Below, piece by piece: positions 53,001 through 62,043 of a stretch of DNA of 62,043 nucleotides. Source of the stretch: Synechococcus sp. AG-679-D13 (GTDB lineage Bacteria; Cyanobacteriota; Cyanobacteriia; PCC-6307; Cyanobiaceae); assembly GCA_003210735.1 (NCBI GenBank), contig QCUM01000011.1:1-62043 (forward strand), read 5' to 3'. The notes beneath the pieces were generated by a model. The model was not told where the DNA came from. It worked only from the letters and a program-made list of their open reading frames with translations, and made no database searches. The translations under genes and the position numbers were made by a program. Each line of letters opens with the position of its first letter. Positions within the stretch are counted from its first letter, which is position 1.

Positions 53001-56000
53001 AAGTAGATAGGAATAAGTGTTAATACTGGGTTTGAACTAATTTCAGTCCAAGTTTCTCCATCATTGGAGGAAGCCCAAGAATAGTTGGGCTCACCTCCTC
53101 CATCAGGATCTTCCGATGTAGTTTCAACACTTAATGTTTGTCCTACGACTGGATTGCCAGTAATGGTAAAAGATGCTTGGCCCGTGTTATTTCCAATCAC
53201 ACCGTCATTATTGAAATCTCGATCGAATATTGTTTCGAAACCTTCAGTCGACATGGCTTCAGCTGTTTTCCACTCGCTCCCTCTAGTAATTACACCTTCA
53301 GTGTTGACTGACCAAATATAGAACTTGTCCTGCAAACCATCATTTAATCCTTCAAGTAAAACATTCCAGCTATTGTCGTTGCTATTCTTTACTGCCTGAA
53401 CAGCATTCCAATTATTTGCTGTGGAATCACTATATGTACCACCATATTCATTTCGTAGAGTTATTCCGTTACCGTCATCATAAAGTCTGTAAGCGCTTAG
53501 ATTTGATCCATCAACAATGCCATCGCCGTTGTCATCTCTAGTGGTATTATCAATGAATCCGTCTTCGTTAAAATCAATATTAAATGTGGTTTCATATCCA
53601 GCGGTTTGCATTTGAGTAGATGTCAACCATCCAGTTCCATAAGTTTTCAATCCGCTATCGTCAGTTGTCCAAACGATAAATTGACCTTCTCTATTTTCAA
53701 CATCATTGAAATTTCCAGATAGTAATACGTTCCATTCGTTGCCAAGTTTGACAGCTTGGGTTACATTCCAAAACTCACTCGTAAACTCATTAATAGGATC
53801 TCCTGTCTCGGTTAATAAATCAATGGCAATACCATTGTCGTAAAGTTGATATCCACTAATCCAAGATCCGTCAACAATTCCATCAAGATTTTCGTCTCGT
53901 ATTAAATCACCAATTCTTCCGTCGTCATTAAAATCTCTGTTAAAGGTAATTTCGTAACCTTCTGAGTACATATTTTGCCCTGTTTTCCAGCCGCTCCCAG
54001 TTTCAATTAAGCCTGATGAATCAGTTGTCCAAACGTAATAATTTCCCGAAAGGAGGTTGGAGCCCTCAATAAGAACTTCATATCCTGCAATACTTCCCGA
54101 AGCTTGTGTAACATTCCAATTTGTTGATGAATAATCATTGTAGGTTTTGTCGTTATTTCCTCGAATAGTTAAAGCTGAAATGTTGCCATCCTCAGATTGG
54201 TAGATTTGATATGATACAAGCCCAGAGTTGTCAACAATTCCATCACTATTTTCGTCAACTAGTGGAATTCCTACATTTCCATCCAGATTAAAATCCATAT
54301 CAAATAGTGTTTCATAGCCTTCTGCAAGCATTTCTAGTCCTGTTTTCCATCCACTACCTGATTCGATTATCCCGGAAGAATTGGTCTTCCAGATATAGTA
54401 ATTGTCTGCATTAATACCTTCTCCTTCCAGAAGTATATCCCAATTATTGCTATTAAGATTTTTGACTGCTTTGATTACATCCCATCCAGGAGAGTAATCG
54501 TCATTAAAATCTGCCCCATTTGCATTCTGGAGTCTTATCGAAGTTCCATTGTCAAATAGCAAATATGAAGTGGTATTCGACCGGTCGACAATACCGTTGC
54601 TATCATCATCGACTGTTGGAGGATCACCAATGAATCCATCAATATTAAAATCTCTATTAAATATCGTCTCAAAGCCTAATGTTTGCATTTCTTGTGGACT
54701 TTTCCATCCACTACCCGTCTGGATTACTCCTTCAGAATTTGCAGTCCAAACATAATAATTGCCTGCATTAGTTTGAGCTCCCTGCAGTAGAATCTGCCAG
54801 CCACCATCAATTGAAGTACCTTGCACAACATCCCAACCTGGAGCACTATCGTCGTTGTATGTTGAGCCTTCAGAATTTGTTATAGTAACACCACTTCCAT
54901 TGTTATATAGCTGGTACTGACTTAAGTTAGATCCATCAACTAATCCATCCGCATTGTCATCAGTTAGAATTGAGCCTATTCTCCCATCACCATTAAAATC
55001 TCTATTAAATGTAATTTCATGGCCCCTGCGTTGCATTAACACTCCATCCATCCAACCCGAGCCACCACTGAAAATTCCTTCGTCAGTGAAGCTCCAAACT
55101 TGATATGTGGAATCTCGTGATAAGTCACCCTCTACAAGAGTTTTCCAAGGGGCGCTTTCACTTGTTCTTACTGCTTGGACAAGATCCCATTCAGAAGATG
55201 TTGAGTCACTAAAGGTTTCGCCTTTGTCGTCATATAGGCTGATAACATCTCCATCGTTATATAATTGATAAGCAATCTCATTAGAGCCGTCAACAAGCCC
55301 ATCATTATTCTCATCTGCAATGACATCTCCGATAGTTCCGTCCGTATTGAAATCTCTAGAAAACAAGGTTTCATAACCACTTCTCTGCATTTCTTCGCCA
55401 TTCTTCCAGCCCGAGTTGTTTGTAATTACACCAGCGGAATTTGTTGTCCAGACTTGATAATAACCCGCATATGAACCTGCTCCAACCAATAGTGCCTTCC
55501 AGTCTGAATCAACTCTTACGCCTTGTTCGATATTCCATTCGGGTGAAGTTAAATTGTTGTACGTTTGACCTGCTTCAGTTCTTATCGTAATCGCCTCGCC
55601 TTCCCCTGCATAGAATTGATATTCAGTGTCTTGTGAGCCATCAACAATACCATCATTATCCGTATCTATGATCGGAATTCCTATGAAACCGTCTCCGTTA
55701 AAATCTCTACTGAATACTTGCTCATATCCATCCTGAAGCATTTCAACCGGAGTTTTCCAGCCTGACCCGGCAGTGATTACGCCTGAACTGTTGCCAGTCC
55801 ATACATACCATTTGCCGTCTTGAGTTCCTTCTCCTTCAAGTAAAATTTCCCAGGAGCTTTCATGCAATATAGCTTGGACTACATCCCATGACGAAGAACT
55901 TGAGTCATTATAAGTTGTTCCAAATCTATTTCTGAGGGTAATGGAAGTTTCAGTGTCAGTGTCATACAGTGCATATGCTGTCTCATTCGAACCATCGACA

Positions 56001-56806
56001 ATTCCATCTCCATCAGTGTCGCCATTCAGGCCAATCATCCCATCACCATTAAAATCTCTGCTGTACAATTCTTCGTAGCCAAGTTGAAGCATCTCGCTGC
56101 CAGTTTTCCATCCACTTCCAGCGGTTATGACTCCAGTTTGATTAGTTGTGAATACATACCATTGGCCTGATCTTGTAGCTGCACCTTCGAGAAGTACGTT
56201 CCAGTTTAATGATTCAAGTCTGACAGCTTGAATTACATCCCACCCTGAAGAAGAGCTGTCGCTGTATGTTCGCCCTGAGCTATTGCGTAGTGTAAATGCT
56301 TCGCCTTGATAGTAGAGTTGATAGCCATGAGTATTGGTGCCATCAACAATGCCATCATTGTTGTCATCAATGATGGGAGTTCCAATATTTCCATCATTAT
56401 CAAAATCCCTATTAAAAATATCCTCGTAGCCTTCTGACTTCATTTGACTGCTCGTCTTCCACCCGCTGCCTGATCTTATTCGACCTATTTCATCTGCTGT
56501 CCATACATACCATTGCCCTGCTCTAATCGCGGCCCCTTCAAGTAACACAAGCCAGTTGGAAGTTTCATTTCGTACGGCTTGTATTACGTTCCATGTTAAC
56601 GAACTTGAATCATTAAAAGTTTGACCTGAAATTGATTGAAGTGTTACAGATGTTAATTCAGAATATAATTGATATTCAGTTAAATTCGAACCGTCAACAA
56701 GCCCGTCGTTGTTAGTATCAATAATATTATTAATTTCCATTCCATTTCCTTCTTCTTTGACTGGGCTGATGCTGTTGCTAGAACTTAATTCTTGTTGCGT
56801 GGACAT
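50099..56806 (-). CDS. Giant repeat protein with C-terminal subtilisin domain
   Basis: 2235 residues. Residues ~30-1205 are ten repeats of about 115 aa. Each begins D-x-(N/D)-x-DG-(I/L)-VDGSN, contains W-(D/N)-V-(I/V)-QA and (S/T)GSGWK, and ends with a Ca2+-type loop RDFNGDGxIG. Two Ig-like domains (GQTLSVETTSEDPDG) follow, then two bacterial pre-peptidase C-terminal domains, a Ser-Pro linker and a third such domain (~1400-1780). Last is a peptidase S8 domain with Asp in VAVVDTGVDLDHPEF, His in NHGTHCAGTILAA and Ser in GTSMATPHVSG. No N-terminal signal is visible (MSTQQELSSSNSISP). The C-terminal SALSNLLDSGQVEYLELE resembles an S8 propeptide. The repeat part is AT-richer than the catalytic part. 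It is probably secreted or at the cell surface. Confidence 0.9.
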   Translation of the reverse strand: MSTQQELSSSNSISPVKEEGNGMEINNIIDTNNDGLVDGSNLTEYQLYSELTSVTLQSISGQTFNDSSSLTWNVIQAVRNETSNWLVLLEGAAIRAGQWYVWTADEIGRIRSGSGWKTSSQMKSEGYEDIFNRDFDNDGNIGTPIIDDNNDGIVDGTNTHGYQLYYQGEAFTLRNSSGRTYSDSSSSGWDVIQAVRLESLNWNVLLEGAATRSGQWYVFTTNQTGVITAGSGWKTGSEMLQLGYEELYSRDFNGDGMIGLNGDTDGDGIVDGSNETAYALYDTDTETSITLRNRFGTTYNDSSSSSWDVVQAILHESSWEILLEGEGTQDGKWYVWTGNSSGVITAGSGWKTPVEMLQDGYEQVFSRDFNGDGFIGIPIIDTDNDGIVDGSQDTEYQFYAGEGEAITIRTEAGQTYNNLTSPEWNIEQGVRVDSDWKALLVGAGSYAGYYQVWTTNSAGVITNNSGWKNGEEMQRSGYETLFSRDFNTDGTIGDVIADENNDGLVDGSNEIAYQLYNDGDVISLYDDKGETFSDSTSSEWDLVQAVRTSESAPWKTLVEGDLSRDSTYQVWSFTDEGIFSGGSGWMDGVLMQRRGHEITFNRDFNGDGRIGSILTDDNADGLVDGSNLSQYQLYNNGSGVTITNSEGSTYNDDSAPGWDVVQGTSIDGGWQILLQGAQTNAGNYYVWTANSEGVIQTGSGWKSPQEMQTLGFETIFNRDFNIDGFIGDPPTVDDDSNGIVDRSNTTSYLLFDNGTSIRLQNANGADFNDDYSPGWDVIKAVKNLNSNNWDILLEGEGINADNYYIWKTNSSGIIESGSGWKTGLEMLAEGYETLFDMDFNLDGNVGIPLVDENSDGIVDNSGLVSYQIYQSEDGNISALTIRGNNDKTYNDYSSTNWNVTQASGSIAGYEVLIEGSNLLSGNYYVWTTDSSGLIETGSGWKTGQNMYSEGYEITFNRDFNDDGRIGDLIRDENLDGIVDGSWISGYQLYDNGIAIDLLTETGDPINEFTSEFWNVTQAVKLGNEWNVLLSGNFNDVENREGQFIVWTTDDSGLKTYGTGWLTSTQMQTAGYETTFNIDFNEDGFIDNTTRDDNGDGIVDGSNLSAYRLYDDGNGITLRNEYGGTYSDSTANNWNAVQAVKNSNDNSWNVLLEGLNDGLQDKFYIWSVNTEGVITRGSEWKTAEAMSTEGFETIFDRDFNNDGVIGNNTGQASFTITGNPVVGQTLSVETTSEDPDGGGEPNYSWASSNDGETWTEISSNPVLTLIPIYLNQQIRVTVSYIDGIGFEESVVTTAVSITEPVIDDGQAQFEITGVPRPDNDSDTEELSVIRSIDDPDGNGDLQYDYSWQLSENNQDGWEEIGSNPGLNLDPELHPGKYVRMALTYTDDEGFTETVTTASVLIESASNDDYSADLSTSGRLAVDGSTHGNLEEAGDHDWFRIEFTQGEIYTIDHVGTSLRDPYLFLRDSMGNLVASNDDGGSGLNSRIIYRADSSGFYFVDAGSYANSGTGLYTVTATFDEGNDADDYSADTSTTGRLATDGSTTGNFEVRGDHDWFRIEVTSDTNYQFNQIGNSLQDPYLRLRNADGDVIAYNDDGGSGLNSRIQWTADYSGYAYIDAGSYADGGTGTYSVTSSTGGDGSPSPSPSPSPSPSPSPSPSPSPSPSPSPSDDYSNDADTTGVISVENDATGTLERAGDRDWFAIELIEGERYQFNVNGNSLRDTYMRLYGSDSNLITQDDDGGQGLFSQITFQVPEGQSGTYYISAGSYGDRGTGTYTVSASTVEPPPPGFSYENGYGAVDTRRAFENLLGIDIPDADLLGGNLWGLDNVNAPEIWAGVEGADGFEGVTGEGVVVAVVDTGVDLDHPEFAGRLVNEGRDFSSDNGPNADDGHNHGTHCAGTILAAADGVGITGVAYDAQLLPVKVLSSSGSGSTSGVINGINWAAEQGAHVISLSLGGGGFSQAMADAVSSAAAQGTVVVMAAGNSAGPSPIEPAARAVNHGLAIGADDQSFVMAGFSEHAGTAVNSDGRNIDFITAPGVDVYSSVIDGYDTYSGTSMATPHVSGVAALLKSHDPNLTAAQIENLLVNTASNWPEGQDGNTDGTAPPNPPQESGASRNARGNNTDSITGYDYDALISKKKLESNEFSANDLQSGIIVSLNGNRQIRNSTLDGRQSDNRSQTLEIAEFIESFEPLPGTNKQYGLLELGDHSRRDLKSALSNLLDSGQVEYLELEQTWTVG
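51811..51894. repeat. 18-bp tandem repeat coding (Ser-Pro)n linker
   Basis: The unit GATGGAGAAGGGCTTGGT (plus strand) recurs about four times, with variants, inside the giant protease gene. It encodes a Ser-Pro linker of about 14 pairs between the second and third pre-peptidase domains. Such repeats change in copy number by slippage without shifting the frame. Confidence 0.9.
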
Positions 56807-57104
56807 AGCTTTTACGTAAATGATTTAATCATAGTGATTTTTTTTAATCACTTTCGATTTTGCGCGAAAAACTTAACCTTACGTTTATATCGTTTGATAT
56901 TCGTTGAGTTCTGACGTGAGGTGAATGGGTCGTCTTCGTTGAAGTGCCTATCTACGCTCATCTTTGAGCTGTTTTCTAGACAATTGTCGTTGAGTCTTTC
57001 CATCAACTTTTGAGAGATTCCTGCGTTTTATTCCTTTATACGGTCTCAATTTTTACTGGTTCACGCATCAGTCATTTGTAGGGTTTTTCGAGATTCAGCT
57101 ACGG
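56807..57104. other. AT-rich upstream region of the giant protease
   Basis: Non-coding. It contains a hairpin AGTGATT-T6-AATCACT at about 56834-56853, in the likely 5' leader of the protease message, and TATAAA on the minus strand near 56887 that could be a -10 box. No other feature is seen. The queE gene ends at the other side on the same strand. Confidence 0.4.
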
Positions 57105-59368
<2,264 letters not shown>

Positions 59369-59422
59369 TCAAGCTACCTGCCATTCAGCAGACTGATCAG
59401 TGCTGCTGAATGGTTTGAACCT

Positions 59423-59899
59423 TTAATTCTCCAGAAGGCTACGCAGCATCCAGGCCGTTTTTTCATGCACCTGCAGGCGTTGGGTCAACAGGTCTGCGCT
59501 GGGCTGGTCGTTGGCGGCATCAGCAATTTCGAAAACGCTGCGCGCTGTGCGAGCAACAGCCTCATGGTCCGCCACGAGTTGCTGAACCATGTCCATCGCA
59601 GCAGGAACTGAATCTGCTTCCTGGATGGAGGCGAGCTTGGTCAATGTGCTGTCGCCGAAGGGTGCGGCCATCCCCAGGGCACGAATCCGCTCGGCAATCT
59701 CATCGAGGGAGTCCCACAGCTCGTTGTATTGGGTGTCAAACATCCCGTGAAGGGAATTAAACATTGGCCCCGTCACATTCCAGTGGAATCCATGGGTTTT
59801 GCCGTAAAGAACCCAAGTGTCTGCCAGAAGACGGCCCAGTCCGTCAGCAATCTGCTGACGCTGTTCTGTGGAGATGCCGATATCAATGGGTTTGTTCAT
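59423..59899 (-). CDS. dps: Dps-family ferritin-like DNA-protection protein
   Basis: 158 residues. The ferroxidase site pattern [42 protein letters not shown] is present (ligands His, His, Asp, Glu; quoted in parts HGFHWNVTG and [18 protein letters not shown]). It stores iron and consumes H2O2, forming 12-subunit shells. It follows the sigma factor gene on the same strand, 33 bp apart. Confidence 0.93.
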   Translation of the reverse strand: MNKPIDIGISTEQRQQIADGLGRLLADTWVLYGKTHGFHWNVTGPMFNSLHGMFDTQYNELWDSLDEIAERIRALGMAAPFGDSTLTKLASIQEADSVPAAMDMVQQLVADHEAVARTARSVFEIADAANDQPSADLLTQRLQVHEKTAWMLRSLLEN

Positions 59900-59932
59900 G
59901 TTCTGCTCAGTCTTTAGACAGATGAATTTGAA

Positions 59933-61072
59933 TCAGGAATCGAGTTCCTGGATGTAATCCCGTACCTTGCTGCGTCGCTGGGGCTGGCGCAGCTTCAACA
60001 GGGCCCGGGTTTCGATCTGGCGTACCCGTTCTCTGGAGAGTTTCAGCTCCTCGCCGATCTGGGCCAGGGTCTGGGGGGTGTCGTCCTCGAGGCCGAAACG
60101 ACGCCGTAGTACGGCGGCTTCTCGGCCCGTCAGCTCGTCCAGCAGATGCTCCAGATCGTTGTGGAGTTCGTGGTGGGTCAGGGTCTGTTCCGGCGTTGCA
60201 TGGCCGTCTTCGATCAGATCCCCGAGCTGGGTGTCCTGGTCTCGCCCGACACGGGTGTCCAGCGATACGGAGCGGGGAACGCGGGCCAGGGTCTGGCGCA
60301 CCGTGTCTTCGCTGATGCCCAGCTCCCGTGAGAGATCGGCGATGGAGGCGATGCGGCCCTCATTGCTGGCGATCTCCTGCTGGACCCGTTTGATCCGGTT
60401 GAGTTTTTCAGTGACATGCACCGGCAGCCGGATCGTGCGGCTCTGGGTGGCGATCGCTCGGGTCATGCCCTGCCGGATCCACCAGTAGGCGTAGGTGCTG
60501 AAGCGGAAACCGCGGGTTGGATCGAATTTCTCCACAGCACGCTCCAGGCCGAGGGTGCCCTCTTGCACCAGATCCAACAGCTCCATGCCCCGCTGCTGAT
60601 ACTTCTTGGCCACCGCGACCACCAGCCGAAGATTGGCCTGGATCATGTGGTCCTTGGCGCGACGCCCTTGGCGCAATGCCAGTTTCAGCTCCTTGGACTC
60701 AAGGCCGGCCTGGACTCCCCAGGCCTGGTATCCGGCCTCGATCCGCTGCTGCAGATCCTGCAGAGTCAGCCCCGCTGCGCGAGCCCACTCCTGTTTGGTC
60801 GGCCAGTGGCTGTGGCGGTTGGCTTCCTGGCGCTGCAGTTTCTCCAGTTTGTGCAGTTCTCCAATGGCGACATCGCTGTCGGCCAGCTGTCGCTGCTGTT
60901 GCAATAGGGCTTCGCGGCGCTGCACCAGCCGGGCGAGGGTCACCTCCTCCTCGTTGGTCAGCAGATCCACCCGCCCGATGTCCTGCAGATACAGCCGCAG
61001 CAGATCCGTGGTGCCGCTGCGGCGATCGCGGGTTTCCCCGGTCCGTCGTGGTTGACGGGGCAAAGACTTCAA
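59933..61072 (-). CDS. Group 2 sigma-70 factor (RpoD-like)
   Basis: 379 residues from TTG 61072. Region 1.2 is DLLRLYLQDIGRVDLLTNEEEV, region 2 contains ANLRLVVAVAKKYQQRGMELLDLVQEG and GFRFSTYAYWWIRQGMTRAI, region 3 PVHVTEKLNRIKRVQQE and region 4 LTGREAAVLRRRFGL then LSRERVRQIETRALLKLR (quoted in parts). It lacks the long N-terminal region of the main RpoD, so it is a non-essential group 2 factor, as cyanobacteria have several. The TTG start is the only reasonable one, since a stop lies nine codons upstream. Confidence 0.92.
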   Translation of the reverse strand: MKSLPRQPRRTGETRDRRSGTTDLLRLYLQDIGRVDLLTNEEEVTLARLVQRREALLQQQRQLADSDVAIGELHKLEKLQRQEANRHSHWPTKQEWARAAGLTLQDLQQRIEAGYQAWGVQAGLESKELKLALRQGRRAKDHMIQANLRLVVAVAKKYQQRGMELLDLVQEGTLGLERAVEKFDPTRGFRFSTYAYWWIRQGMTRAIATQSRTIRLPVHVTEKLNRIKRVQQEIASNEGRIASIADLSRELGISEDTVRQTLARVPRSVSLDTRVGRDQDTQLGDLIEDGHATPEQTLTHHELHNDLEHLLDELTGREAAVLRRRFGLEDDTPQTLAQIGEELKLSRERVRQIETRALLKLRQPQRRSKVRDYIQELDS

Positions 61073-61168
61073 GGGGGAGATGTACCTCTTCAGGGTTCAT
61101 CTCTTGCGGTCTTGGTGCTCAAAAAGCCCTGAATCCCTTCGGGATCTGAGCAACCCTTCCGCGTGCCT

Positions 61169-62043
61169 TCAGTTCTCGTCTTCGCTGGGTTCCACCCAGG
61201 TGCTGGCCACATGCAGCTCCTCCAGCTGTTTGTCGGCAACCGCACCGGGTGCACTGGTCATCAAACAACGGGCCTGCTGGGTTTTGGGGAAGGCGATCGT
61301 GTCGCGGATGGATTCCTCGCCGGCCAGCAGCATCACCATCCGGTCGACACCGAAGGCCAGGCCTCCATGGGGCGGTGCGCCCACATCGAGGGCATCCATC
61401 AGGAAACCAAATTGTTCCTGCGCTTCCTCCAGGGGCAGGCCAACGGTCTGCAACACCTGGCGCTGCAGGGCCGAGTCGTGGATGCGCAGTGAGCCGCCAC
61501 CGAGTTCCAGGCCGTTCAGCACGAGGTCGTAGGCCTGGGCCCGAGCGCCAGGGAGGGTGTCAGCCCATTGGGAGGCATCGCTGCCGAGATCTTCGGCGTT
61601 GGGTGCGCAGAAGGGGTGATGCAGCGCCTCATAGCGGTTCTCGTCGCTGTTGAACTCGAACATCGGGAAGTCCACCACCCAGAGGAAATTCCACTGGTTG
61701 TTGTCGCGGTCGGGCTTGACCATGCCCAGCTCCTTGGCCAGGTACTGGCGGACACGGTCGAGGGCCTTGTTCACCGTGGCCGTGTCGCCGGCGCCGAACA
61801 GCAGCAGGGTGCCCGGCTCTGCGCCGGTGCGGCTCAGCAGCTCCTGTTTCTGCTCGTCGCTGAGGTTGTCCTTGATCGCACCGATCGTGTCGATCTCGCC
61901 GCCATCGCGCACTCGAATAAATGCCAGTCCGCCAGCTCCGGCTTTCTGGGCTTCGCTGAACACGTCGCCGCCGGGCTTGATCCGCACGTTGGACAGGGCG
62001 TCATTACCGCCGGGAACGGGGATGCATTTCACTGAACCACCGG
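61169..62043 (-). CDS. aspS: Aspartyl-tRNA synthetase, C-terminal part (cut by window edge)
   Basis: The frame is open to the edge. [19 protein letters not shown] is the catalytic core after the bacterial GAD insertion domain ([17 protein letters not shown]), and class II motif 3 is [36 protein letters not shown] is the typical end of bacterial AspRS. It charges tRNA-Asp (and possibly tRNA-Asn). The N-terminal anticodon domain is outside the window. The 96 bp to the sigma gene includes only a weak hairpin with a short T-run. Confidence 0.97.
   Translation of the reverse strand, partial: GGSVKCIPVPGGNDALSNVRIKPGGDVFSEAQKAGAGGLAFIRVRDGGEIDTIGAIKDNLSDEQKQELLSRTGAEPGTLLLFGAGDTATVNKALDRVRQYLAKELGMVKPDRDNNQWNFLWVVDFPMFEFNSDENRYEALHHPFCAPNAEDLGSDASQWADTLPGARAQAYDLVLNGLELGGGSLRIHDSALQRQVLQTVGLPLEEAQEQFGFLMDALDVGAPPHGGLAFGVDRMVMLLAGEESIRDTIAFPKTQQARCLMTSAPGAVADKQLEELHVASTWVEPSEDEN

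Noticed and set aside
50099..56806. RTX (GGxGxDxxx) exporter toxin
   Set aside because: The calcium loops are isolated DxNxDG motifs once or twice per 115 aa, not nonapeptide RTX arrays.

Overview
The window looks like a chromosomal segment of a marine unicellular Synechococcus (subcluster 5 type picocyanobacterium). The evidence is a high-affinity nitrogen-scavenging gene set (NirA, NarB with NarM, an NrtP-type permease, urease, UrtABCDE, formamidase), cyanobacteria-only families (DUF4278, DUF1830, NarM, CnaT-like), tightly packed ATGA-overlapping operons, and glucosylglycerate genes typical of marine cyanobacteria from nitrogen-poor water. No tRNA, rRNA, IS element, CRISPR array or prophage was seen.

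Layout. 1-3.3 kb: start of polyphosphate kinase, an MFS exporter, a GNAT acetyltransferase and a CnaT/TrpD-like protein. 3.3-21.5 kb: nitrate/nitrite assimilation and its cofactors. This holds a dead cyanase gene, a HEAT protein (NirB candidate), a FocA/NirC channel, NirA, siroheme genes (SirB-like, CobA), a molybdopterin set (MoaB, MoaD, MoaE, MoeA, MoaC, MobA, MoaA), NarM, NarB and NrtP. 21.6-26.3 kb: a cupin-like protein, the conserved transglutaminase/alpha-E/ATP-grasp trio and a first DUF4278 small protein with a riboswitch-like leader. 26.5-32.4 kb: amidotransferase, UreCBAD on the minus strand and UreEFG on the plus strand. 32.5-41.9 kb: an AT-richer block with UrtABCDE, FmdB, FmdA, a broken AmiF-type formamidase, a lipoprotein and a second DUF4278 protein with the same leader. 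42-46.3 kb: DUF1830 and glucosylglycerate metabolism. 46.4-50 kb: PabC, PabB, QueC and a 3-hydroxyisobutyrate dehydrogenase-like protein. 50-57 kb: a 2235-residue repeat/subtilisin protein. 57-62 kb: QueE, PyrG, Dps, a group 2 sigma factor and the end of AspRS.

How the genes fit together. Nitrate enters through NrtP, is reduced by the molybdenum enzyme NarB (assisted by NarM) and then by the siroheme enzyme NirA. CobA plus a SirB-like chelatase would supply siroheme, and the Moa/Moe/Mob proteins the molybdenum cofactor. Urea enters through Urt and is cleaved by urease; formamide is cleaved by FmdA. Two alternative nitrogen enzymes, cyanase and AmiF, carry stop codons. NtcA-like sites (GTA-N8-TAC or one-base variants) lie before nirA, the narM/Moco divergent region, nrtP and urtA.

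The most interesting signal is a duplicated control cassette, one copy on each side of the urea genes. A palindrome GTAGC-N4-GCTAC lies exactly 4 nt before an RNA element resembling the glutamine-II (downstream-peptide) riboswitch, which leads into a DUF4278 protein. DUF4278 proteins may be PirA-like (PII-interacting) regulators. This suggests small proteins made when nitrogen is sufficient, gated both by NtcA and by glutamine.
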